Shown piece by piece: positions 1 to 6,033 of a DNA stretch of 6,033 bases. Numbering within the stretch: position 1 is the stretch's first letter; every line of letters begins with the position of its first letter. A program made the translations under genes and the position numbers. Below the pieces are notes generated by a model that was not told the origin of the DNA, made no database searches, and worked only from the letters and a program-made list of their open reading frames with translations. Source of the DNA: Euryarchaeota archaeon UBA596 (GTDB lineage: Archaea > Thermoplasmatota > Poseidoniia > Poseidoniales > Poseidoniaceae); NCBI GenBank assembly GCA_002498205.1, contig DAGQ01000131.1:1-6033 (forward strand), written 5' to 3'.

Positions 1-569
1 GCAATTGTGGTTCCTTCTATTGGATCATATATATTTGGTCTGAAATCCTCAATAATCTCTCCACGTTTGAATAAATCAACAAAAATTGATTGTGTTACAG
101 CCCTATAATCTGGGGCATCAGTAAGATATTCATTTTTGAAATCACAAGAAAGCCCAACTCTCCTAGCGGTTTTTCGCATTGCTACGGTATATTCCTCAAT
201 TGTTTGCTTACATAACTCCAAAAACTCTGATCTATCATATGTTTTCATTTTTTTACCCGTTTTTTTCTCAACTGTAAACTCTATGTTAATTCCATTACGA
301 TCAACACCCCAGGGAAAATATACTTCCTTACCCATTAACCTCTGAGATCTTGCGATTACATCAATCATTGAATATTGTGCTACGGCTCCAATATGCCATG
401 TTCCACTTGGATAAGGAGGTGGAGTATCAATAACAAACAATTCTTTTTCACTTTCGGGATCAAAACCATATCTTTTATTGTATCCTTCTTCATCTACATA
501 GTGTGCTTCTTGTATTCTCTTTTCAAGATCTATCGACCATCTTTTATCCGTGATTTTTGCTTCTCCCAT
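1..569 (-). CDS. valS: Valyl-tRNA synthetase, N-terminal part (runs off left edge)
   Basis: This is the first 189 codons of a class Ia aminoacyl-tRNA synthetase, which charges tRNA(Val) with valine in the cytoplasm. Reading the minus strand from ATG 569-567 gives an uninterrupted frame to base 1. After about 45 residues comes the catalytic-core entry FVIDTPPPYPSG (about 45-56). The HIGH-type signature follows as WHIGA (58-62), then a Rossmann-fold stretch and the substrate-pocket segment GVDRNGINIE (88-97). The TPPPYPSG-x-WH and DRNG-x-x-x-E combination fits archaeal ValS, particularly the crenarchaeal-like type, better than IleS or LeuS; this rests on recalled family motifs, not an alignment. 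The editing domain and KMSKS loop lie outside the window. An in-frame GTG at 581-579 follows a TAA by one codon and could be the true start, adding four residues. The gene is divergent from the transporter. The valine assignment is likely; the class I synthetase assignment is near certain. Confidence 0.85.
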   Translation of the reverse strand, partial: MGEAKITDKRWSIDLEKRIQEAHYVDEEGYNKRYGFDPESEKELFVIDTPPPYPSGTWHIGAVAQYSMIDVIARSQRLMGKEVYFPWGVDRNGINIEFTVEKKTGKKMKTYDRSEFLELCKQTIEEYTVAMRKTARRVGLSCDFKNEYLTDAPDYRAVTQSIFVDLFKRGEIIEDFRPNIYDPIEGTTI

Positions 570-605
570 CTTTAAAGACACCCGTTAATGAATTATCGTG
601 TTGGA

Positions 606-617
606 TTCAATATTTGA
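606..617 (-). promoter_or_regulatory. Candidate TATA-type promoter element for valS
   Basis: Read on the minus strand, the AT-rich stretch TCAAATATTGAA lies about 40-45 bases upstream of the valS ATG. An archaeal TATA box here would put transcription start near 580-590, giving either a very short leader before ATG 569 or an almost leaderless start at GTG 581. This rests on AT content and spacing only; no strong BRE is visible. Confidence 0.3.
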
Positions 618-640
618 CAATTCCCTTCCTTAGAAATTGT

Positions 641-654
641 GAAAAATAAATAAA
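641..654 (+). promoter_or_regulatory. Candidate BRE/TATA promoter for the transporter operon
   Basis: The purine-rich run GAAAAATAAATAAA resembles an archaeal BRE followed by a TATA box. It lies about 50 bases upstream of the GTG start at 704, which would put transcription start near 672-680 with a leader of about 25-30 bases. A second AT-rich stretch at 677-686 (AATTTATTTT) is a competing candidate and would give a nearly leaderless transcript. The sequence alone does not decide between them. Confidence 0.35.
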
Positions 655-695
655 TCTAACAGTTGGTTTAATGGCTAATTTATTTTCGCACATAT

Positions 696-700
696 GAGGA
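696..700 (+). promoter_or_regulatory. Possible Shine-Dalgarno site before the transporter GTG start
   Basis: GAGGA sits only 3 bases before the GTG at 704, closer than a normal Shine-Dalgarno spacing. It may be fortuitous. It matters because GTG 704 is the only plausible start here: the frame is closed by TGA at 695-697, and the next in-frame ATG is codon 81, immediately before the first membrane span. Confidence 0.3.
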
Positions 701-703
701 TAC

Positions 704-3688
704 GTGAGCGAAGCCAAAAAAGGGACTGAGGAAAAATCCTCAGAAAGTGATAATTACAGCGTCACTGAAATAATTTCAAATCAAGCAAATGCGGGTTGGC
801 TCAAAGTAAATCGTTACGGAAGAATTGTTAGACGTAAAGCAATTTCTGGAATTAAAAATTTCGATATTGGTGCAGCGGCTACAGGTGTAGCTAATATTCC
901 AAAGAATATCAAAAGAGATATTGACAGAATTGGTGTAGTAGGAATGCTGACCAGATTCCCAATAATGACTGTTACATTTTTCTTAATGCTCACTGTATAT
1001 TTATCATTATACAGTGGATTTGTGGATATTAATGAAAATGCACCTATGCCTTGGCAGTATAAAGAAGAACCATCTCTAAATGTAAATGGAGATTTAGAAG
1101 TATATCTCCCAGATGATGATAACCCCAATAGTGTGAAAAATCAAATTGCGGACATAAAAGAGGATTGGTCCACTAATGTAATGATTATTTATGTCCAATT
1201 AGGCCAAAATAGAAATATTACTGATGAAGAAATATTACATCAATTTGATAAAGTTGAAAAGGCACTCAATCCTCAACTATCAGATAAGTCAGATGACTAC
1301 ATCTATGCACTTTCACTTTCTACTGTAATAAAAGAAGTTAATTCAAGTGCACCAAGAGTTACTAAAGCCATTTCAACAGAAGTGGGTGCATTATTCCCTG
1401 GTGATTTAGGGGAAGATGCTGCAGAGCAATTTAATGAGTTAGTAGATGATATAGAGGTTTTAGGCGAATATTCAATCCCAAGCCAAGCAACAATAAATCA
1501 AATTGTAGGCCAATTATACGAAAAAGAAGATTGTGGAGAAGATGATGAAAACTGTGATGGTACAAGAGATGTCCCCTCACCTGCATTAGATAAATTAGCA
1601 AGAGATTCGGATGATGATGGTCAATTAGATAGAGCTGTAATCATTGTTGCGGTAGATGAAAATAAAAGTGCCAAAGAGATCATTAAACAAGCAACCGAAA
1701 CTTTAGAGAACCTTTCCGAGACAAATAATTGGAAAACAATAGGACTACAAATGAATCTGACAGGCCCCGTACCAATTACAAATGCCGTGACTGAATATTC
1801 CTTTGTTTTATTTTGGGAGGTTTTTCCATTAGGAATTCTTTACGTAGCAATTGTTTTAGTTTTCTTCCATTGTGACATACTCCAAACTTTTAGACCTAAA
1901 TGGAAACAAGGAATTAAAGTGTTAATAATTTCAGGATTGCCTACGCTTTGTTCTGTATTTTGCACACTTGGAATCATAGGTTTAACCGGTTATGAGGTGA
2001 CGATGACTGTCATAATTGTAGGTCCAATACTACTAGCACTAGGAGTCTCATATGGACTTCATATCACAAATAGATATGCTGAAGAAGAAGGTACACCCGA
2101 TGAAAAAATGAAAAAGGCACTGCAATCTACTGGAAAAGCGGTAATGCTTTCTGCCGTAACAACTGTAATTGGATTTATTTCATTGGCTTTTACTCCGATG
2201 GCACCAATTAAAACAGTAGGTTATGCACTTGCAGGGGGAATAATTGTTGTATACATACTAACAATGGCAATGGTTCCAAACCTAACAATGATTTTAGATC
2301 TTAAAAAACCAAAACACCCCCCATTAAAACCATTCGTTGTGGCGGTCGAAGTACCGATAAAAAGAAATTATCTGGTAATTTTTGTTTTCACAATTCTATT
2401 AGTGAGTTCATTTACATATGGAAGAGAAAATGTTGAAGAAAATATTGATTTATTGGGAATGGCACCTCAAGGTCAAGATTCTGTTGTTATGATGAAAAAC
2501 TACAGTGAGGTGTTTAACGCGGGTCAAGTAGGTATGCTCATGGTAGATGGCGCAATAAAGGGCGATAGGACAGATGACGAAATTAGAAATGATCGGCCAG
2601 TACAAAACCTTCAATCCATTGAAGCATTAACTAATGATGTAAATCGATTAGAAAATACCACTGCAGTATCAATTGTGTTTCTTATGAAATCAGTTGGTGT
2701 TTCACCATCAGTGGGTGGTGAAAGTATCTGGGAAATTGTAAGTGATCAAGATTGGATGCCAGAACCCATCAAAGATGTTGCCGAAGAAATACTGAAACAA
2801 GAAGTTGATGGAAGAGTCACTTTTTGGGATGTTTTAATTGCTTTAGACAATCAACCAGACGCTCAGATATTTTTGCTGAATGTCTTTTATTCCAGCATTA
2901 CTGATGAAACTAGACATTTATTTACATCTACAGATTATCAAAGAAGCCTCGTTTATGTAGATATGCCATTCATTGCAATGAAGGACACTACTGAAACCGT
3001 TTCTAATATTAACAAATATGCAGAAGAAGCTCCAGGAGACATTAAATCAACAAATCTAATTGGTGTTGCAGCAGTTTCGATTGCAGTAAATGACTTAATT
3101 GTAGAATCACAATGGGGTAGCCTTGCTGGAGCAATAGGATTAACAATTTTAACTCTAGCAATTGTATTCAGAGATTTAAGATATTCAATCTGGTCTACTC
3201 TTCCAGTAATGGCTACTGTATTTTTACAATGGTTGGTAATGTGGCAACAAGGGGTTTCTTTATCACTAGTTACTGTAATGATTGGTTCAATATTAGTGGG
3301 AGTCGGTGTAGATTTCTCAATCCACATAGCGAATAGAATTAAAGAAATGGGTGGTGGCATAGAAGCAATTCGTTCTTCTTGTGTTTCTACAGGCATGTCA
3401 TTATTTGAAGCAGCATGCGTTACCACAGCCGGTTTAGCGGCAGCATATAGAATTCCAATACCTGAATTAATCCCATTTGTACGTGTAGTAATAATATTGT
3501 TATGGATTGCCGCAGCTAGTGCTTTAATTCTTTTGCCTGCTATATTCGTAACATTAGAAAAATTAGGAATTGGAACCCATGGAGGCTCAACTGCATTGGC
3601 TAAAAAAATCGGATTAAAACAGAAGAAAATGGAAACACTAGAAGCTGAATTAGTAATTAAGAATAAATCAAAACAAGATGCGTGGTAA
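704..3688 (+). CDS. RND superfamily (MMPL/Patched-like) exporter, 994 aa
   Basis: Probable proton-driven membrane exporter of the MMPL branch of RND proteins. Known relatives move lipids or other hydrophobic molecules (MmpL3, hopanoid transporter HpnN, Patched). The protein shows the two-fold RND plan. A cytoplasmic tail of about 84 residues precedes TM1 (about 85-107). External domain 1 spans about 108-365, and TM2-6 about 366-530. The second half repeats this: TM7 (about 555-573), external domain 2 (574-803) and TM8-12 (805-950), then a basic C-terminal tail. The TM4 and TM10 signatures align as GVSYGLHITNR (447-457) and GVDFSIHIANR (868-878). The usual relay aspartate is present at D870 but is serine (S449) in the first half. 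External domain 1 carries C277 and C284 around an acidic loop, then DSDDDGQLD (301-309), an EF-hand/TSP3-like Ca2+ loop. Several N-x-S/T sequons (N171, N213, N336, N351, N599, N651) lie in the external domains. The start is GTG. The stop is 3 bases before the reductase gene, implying co-transcription. The substrate cannot be read from the sequence. Confidence 0.9.
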   Translation: MSEAKKGTEEKSSESDNYSVTEIISNQANAGWLKVNRYGRIVRRKAISGIKNFDIGAAATGVANIPKNIKRDIDRIGVVGMLTRFPIMTVTFFLMLTVYLSLYSGFVDINENAPMPWQYKEEPSLNVNGDLEVYLPDDDNPNSVKNQIADIKEDWSTNVMIIYVQLGQNRNITDEEILHQFDKVEKALNPQLSDKSDDYIYALSLSTVIKEVNSSAPRVTKAISTEVGALFPGDLGEDAAEQFNELVDDIEVLGEYSIPSQATINQIVGQLYEKEDCGEDDENCDGTRDVPSPALDKLARDSDDDGQLDRAVIIVAVDENKSAKEIIKQATETLENLSETNNWKTIGLQMNLTGPVPITNAVTEYSFVLFWEVFPLGILYVAIVLVFFHCDILQTFRPKWKQGIKVLIISGLPTLCSVFCTLGIIGLTGYEVTMTVIIVGPILLALGVSYGLHITNRYAEEEGTPDEKMKKALQSTGKAVMLSAVTTVIGFISLAFTPMAPIKTVGYALAGGIIVVYILTMAMVPNLTMILDLKKPKHPPLKPFVVAVEVPIKRNYLVIFVFTILLVSSFTYGRENVEENIDLLGMAPQGQDSVVMMKNYSEVFNAGQVGMLMVDGAIKGDRTDDEIRNDRPVQNLQSIEALTNDVNRLENTTAVSIVFLMKSVGVSPSVGGESIWEIVSDQDWMPEPIKDVAEEILKQEVDGRVTFWDVLIALDNQPDAQIFLLNVFYSSITDETRHLFTSTDYQRSLVYVDMPFIAMKDTTETVSNINKYAEEAPGDIKSTNLIGVAAVSIAVNDLIVESQWGSLAGAIGLTILTLAIVFRDLRYSIWSTLPVMATVFLQWLVMWQQGVSLSLVTVMIGSILVGVGVDFSIHIANRIKEMGGGIEAIRSSCVSTGMSLFEAACVTTAGLAAAYRIPIPELIPFVRVVIILLWIAAASALILLPAIFVTLEKLGIGTHGGSTALAKKIGLKQKKMETLEAELVIKNKSKQDAW

Positions 3689-3691
3689 AAT

Positions 3692-4894
3692 ATGAAAGAA
3701 GTTGACATTCTTGTAATTGGAGCCGGACCAATTGGAGGCTATTTTTCAAAAAAGATGTCTCAATTAGGATGTAAAGTCTTAATGATTGAAGAACATTTAG
3801 AAATTGGAAAACCATTTCAATGTGCAGGTTTAGTTAACCCTTCATCAATGGAAAAGGTAGGACTGTATGACACAGTTTTATCAGAAATAGATGGTGCAAT
3901 AATGCACAGCCCATATGGAACAACTATAGAAATAGGAAAACCAAATCAAATTAGAACCTATGCTGTTTGTCGTAAAAAATTTGATCAAGCTATTGTCCAA
4001 CAAGCAATGGATGAAGGGGCTGAATTATGGCTTAACAGCAAACCATTAGATACTAATTACTTAGATGATTCAATAATTACTGAGCTTTTGGTTGATGGTG
4101 AAACAATCGAAGTTAAGGCAAAATTACTCGTAGGTGCTGACGGAGCACATAGTTGGGTTAGAAGACAACATAGAATGGGATATCCAAAGGAATTCATGAT
4201 CGGCTACCAAGTTGAAGTAACTGGATTTGAAACTAAAGAAAGAATGCTTGAAATGTTTACTGGAGAAGACATCGCCCCTGGTTTTTTTGCATGGGCAATT
4301 CCTAATGGCGATACTCATAGAATAGGGATGTGGAGTAGGGCTGAAGATTTAGATGGTAGAAGTTGTGAAGAATTACTTAATAATTTAATGACAAAGTCAA
4401 GATGGTCTTACAAATTTGAGAAATGTAAGGAAATCGGTAGATTCTGTGGACCAATTCCTGCAGGAGTTGTCCCTAGACCTGTACAAGATCGAGTTTTACT
4501 AATTGGGGATGCTGCTGGATTAGCAAAGCCAACAACAGGAGGTGGAATAGGCCCTGGAATGGCTCAAGTCGATTTAATTGCAGATGAATTAAATGAAATG
4601 ATTACAAAAAATAAATTAGCCAAGAAGATTTTAATTAAGGTTACTAAAAAATATGCAAAGGCAAAAAAAGAATTCGAAAGAATCAGATCATTAAGAGATT
4701 TCTTTGTTACTTCAAGAACTGATGAAGAATTGGAAGAAATTTTTAGAATATTTTCAAAGCCTGAAGTAATTAAATTAATTAATGAAAAAGGAGATATTGA
4801 AAAACCATTATCACTTGGGATTTCAATGCTTAAAAATGTACCAGAATTTAGAAAAATGGCAGTTAAAGCAGGATTTATTGTACTGTTTTCATAA
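3692..4894 (+). CDS. Geranylgeranyl reductase family FAD-dependent oxidoreductase
   Basis: A 400-residue flavoprotein of the geranylgeranyl reductase family (p-hydroxybenzoate-hydroxylase fold). In archaea such enzymes saturate the double bonds of geranylgeranyl chains in ether lipids; relatives reduce geranylgeranyl groups of chlorophylls or quinones. The sequence starts with the Rossmann FAD-binding loop GAGPIGG (10-16). Acidic residues E33/E34 end strand beta-2. The motif IGKPFQCAGLV (38-48) contains C44. The second FAD motif GADGAHS is at 148-154, and the third, LIGDAAGLAKPTTGGGIG, at 270-287. PGFFAWAIP (196-204) matches the family's substrate-side motif P-x-x-Y-x-W-x-F-P, with Phe for Tyr and Ile for Phe. 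No membrane span is evident, so it is probably membrane-peripheral. ATG 3692 places the Rossmann strand at the very N-terminus, as usual for the family, and length is normal. It lies 3 bases after the transporter stop with no clear Shine-Dalgarno, consistent with one operon. The family is secure. The substrate (archaeal phospholipid versus another isoprenoid) is inferred, so no gene symbol is given. Confidence 0.9.
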   Translation: MKEVDILVIGAGPIGGYFSKKMSQLGCKVLMIEEHLEIGKPFQCAGLVNPSSMEKVGLYDTVLSEIDGAIMHSPYGTTIEIGKPNQIRTYAVCRKKFDQAIVQQAMDEGAELWLNSKPLDTNYLDDSIITELLVDGETIEVKAKLLVGADGAHSWVRRQHRMGYPKEFMIGYQVEVTGFETKERMLEMFTGEDIAPGFFAWAIPNGDTHRIGMWSRAEDLDGRSCEELLNNLMTKSRWSYKFEKCKEIGRFCGPIPAGVVPRPVQDRVLLIGDAAGLAKPTTGGGIGPGMAQVDLIADELNEMITKNKLAKKILIKVTKKYAKAKKEFERIRSLRDFFVTSRTDEELEEIFRIFSKPEVIKLINEKGDIEKPLSLGISMLKNVPEFRKMAVKAGFIVLFS

Positions 4895-4931
4895 TGAACA
4901 ATATTATGAATCGTGATGTTTTACACTGTAT

Positions 4932-6033
4932 ATGGGATTGAAGCATAATGTTTTGGTTTTGTTAATCGCGAGTAGTATTTTTCTTTCAGGTTGTACTCTA
5001 CCTGTAGATGATAATTCTGAAGAAATACCGACAGAAATTGAAGATAGTTCAGTTGAAGTAGATCTTTTTCCACAACTATTTGTTGAGGATACGCAGGTTG
5101 GTTATGGTGAATTCGCAAGAATTAATGGAACTATTATTGACGAATACCCTAGTAAAGTTACAATTTATATCACATTAATGCCTTTTGATGGCACTAGTAA
5201 TGATCTTGAAGCATTGACACCATTTAATGCGAAAAATGATGGCACTTGGACAAGAGCATTACCTATTGATGAACCTGGTCAATGGACTATTGGAATTTAT
5301 GCTACCGACATTAATCAGCAATCAACTGAAACCGAATATGTGACTCTAGAAATGATGGTTCCATATGAAGGTGTTCCCACCATAAATATTGATACTTTTG
5401 GACCTTATCAAAAAGAAGTTGTAGGCACATTAGAAGGTTCTATAGAGCATATGTTTCCTGAAAGTTGTTTAGTTAGATTAACACTAGAAAACGGTTTTGA
5501 ATCCATTACTCAAATCGAAGGAAATGGTAATTTTGAAATTATTATTGGAATACTAGAAGGAAATATTTCGGCAGATTTAGAAGCATATTGTGGAAAATGG
5601 ACTGAGTCGTCTACAGCTTTAAGTTTAGCATTAGTACTAATTGGAGCAGACGACATAGATAGTGATGGAATTAATGATTTATTTGACTCATGCCCAGATG
5701 GTGCAACAGGATGGAGTTCAAATACAAATTTAGATTTTGATCTAGACGGATGTAGAGATGTTGATGAAGATTCTGATGACGATAATGATGGAATTATTGA
5801 TTCAATGGACTTTTGTTCGAAGGGTGTAATGGGTTGGAATTCAACAATTGAAACTGACTACGATACGGATGGTTGTAGAGATATTGACGAGGACATTGAT
5901 GATGATGCAGATGGAATTATTGATGATTTTGATTCTTGCGCAAAAGGTGAAAAATATTGGGATTCATCAGTAGGAGATCACGATTTAGATGGCTGTAAAG
6001 ATGATTCAAATGAAGATTTAGATGACGATAATG
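4932..6033 (+). CDS. Surface lipoprotein with TSP3-like Asp-rich repeats, 3' end outside window
   Basis: The frame runs open from ATG 4932 to the right edge (367 codons). Residues 1-20 form a secretion signal: K4, a hydrophobic core (7-18) and the lipobox LSGC with C21 as the predicted lipid-anchored residue, followed by an acidic, probably flexible linker (25-45). Residues about 50-142 and 155-235 alternate polar and hydrophobic residues like two beta-sandwich domains; the second has C179 and C220, a plausible disulfide. From residue 241, 41-residue units begin with D-x-D-x-DG-I-x-D and contain a Cys pair and a conserved Trp; they resemble thrombospondin type 3/Ca2+-binding repeats. N65, N211 and N303 are N-x-S/T sequons. 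The start is fixed by TGA at 4914-4916 in the same frame, with ATG 4932 the first ATG after it. There is no Shine-Dalgarno. The gene follows the reductase by 37 bases with no terminator seen, so it is probably the operon's third gene. A role as external partner, sensor or adhesin is inference; no enzymatic motif is visible. Confidence 0.88.
   Translation, partial: MGLKHNVLVLLIASSIFLSGCTLPVDDNSEEIPTEIEDSSVEVDLFPQLFVEDTQVGYGEFARINGTIIDEYPSKVTIYITLMPFDGTSNDLEALTPFNAKNDGTWTRALPIDEPGQWTIGIYATDINQQSTETEYVTLEMMVPYEGVPTINIDTFGPYQKEVVGTLEGSIEHMFPESCLVRLTLENGFESITQIEGNGNFEIIIGILEGNISADLEAYCGKWTESSTALSLALVLIGADDIDSDGINDLFDSCPDGATGWSSNTNLDFDLDGCRDVDEDSDDDNDGIIDSMDFCSKGVMGWNSTIETDYDTDGCRDIDEDIDDDADGIIDDFDSCAKGEKYWDSSVGDHDLDGCKDDSNEDLDDDN
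5652..6033 (+). repeat. Tandem 41-residue (123-base) Ca2+-binding-type repeats inside the lipoprotein
   Basis: Three complete units lie at 5652-5774, 5775-5897 and 5898-6020, and the first four codons of a fourth reach the window edge. Each has the pattern D-x-D-x-D-G-I-x-D, then D-x-C about 8 residues on, a central Trp-x-Ser, then D-x-D-x-D-G-C, K/R-D and an acidic tail. Cys pairs are C254/C274, C295/C315 and C336/C355. The DG positions (D245, D286, D327, expected D368) are exactly 41 residues apart. In unit 3 the inter-Cys gap is one residue shorter, and the following tail is one longer. The DNA of the units has drifted much more than the protein motif, so this is an old, selected protein repeat and not a fresh tandem duplication. 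Confidence 0.85.

Noticed and set aside
136..575. Two plus-strand open frames of 69 and 66 codons
   Set aside because: They lie antisense to the valS frame, whose protein has clear synthetase motifs; their own products are low-complexity and unlike any known family.
814..1128. Minus-strand open frame of 104 codons
   Set aside because: Antisense to the well-supported transporter; no recognisable motif.
2953..3708. Long minus-strand open frame of 251 codons
   Set aside because: Despite its length it is fully antisense to the TM-rich second half of the transporter, whose RND motifs and two-fold symmetry are convincing. Composition of the antisense product looks like a reflection of membrane-protein codons.
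4124..4318. Minus-strand open frame of 64 codons
   Set aside because: Antisense to the reductase, including its GADG and PGFFAWAIP motifs.
4895..4931. Possible terminator or separate promoter between reductase and lipoprotein
   Set aside because: No hairpin or T-run is seen, and the AT-rich bases adjacent to the ATG are too close to act as a TATA box for it.
4894..4941. 15-codon frame starting at an ATG overlapping the reductase stop (TAATGA)
   Set aside because: Too short, no ribosome-binding site and no recognisable product; the overlap with the stop is easily chance.
4921..5118. Minus-strand open frame of 65 codons
   Set aside because: Antisense to the lipoprotein signal peptide and linker; the plus-strand frame has a clear lipobox and remains open to the window edge.
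5652..6033. Regular 123-base periodicity considered as a CRISPR or minisatellite
   Set aside because: Units are adjacent with no spacers, diverge at the DNA level, stay in frame and keep a protein motif, so this is a protein-domain repeat.

Overview
This AT-rich window appears to come from a euryarchaeal genome. A marine Poseidoniales (Marine Group II) or Marine Group III relative is the best guess. The evidence is a valyl-tRNA synthetase of archaeal type, a geranylgeranyl-reductase-family flavoprotein, a long two-fold MMPL/RND membrane protein, weak or absent Shine-Dalgarno sites, and a lipoprotein with long Asp-rich, Cys-paired repeats of a kind common in marine archaeal genomes. The lineage is inferred from protein character, not from a marker gene.

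Layout: bases 1-569 hold the 5' part of valS on the minus strand, which runs off the left edge. Bases 570-703 are a divergent promoter region with AT-rich TATA-like stretches for both directions. On the plus strand, three genes follow in close succession: a 994-residue RND/MMPL transporter (704-3688), a 400-residue FAD-dependent geranylgeranyl-reductase-family enzyme (3692-4894, only 3 bases downstream), and a lipoprotein (4932 to the right edge, 37 bases downstream and still open). The lipoprotein has a clear lipobox, two probable beta-sandwich regions and at least three 41-residue Ca2+-binding-type repeats.

The three plus-strand genes look like one transcription unit. They would place a lipid-type exporter, an isoprenoid-lipid-saturating enzyme and an anchored surface protein together. 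A reasonable but unproven reading is a membrane-lipid or isoprenoid handling module. The exporter has one canonical and one altered proton-relay half. Its first external domain carries a small Cys-bracketed acidic insert with a DxDxDG loop, the same kind of Ca2+ loop that is repeated in the lipoprotein. No RNA genes, mobile elements or CRISPR arrays were seen.
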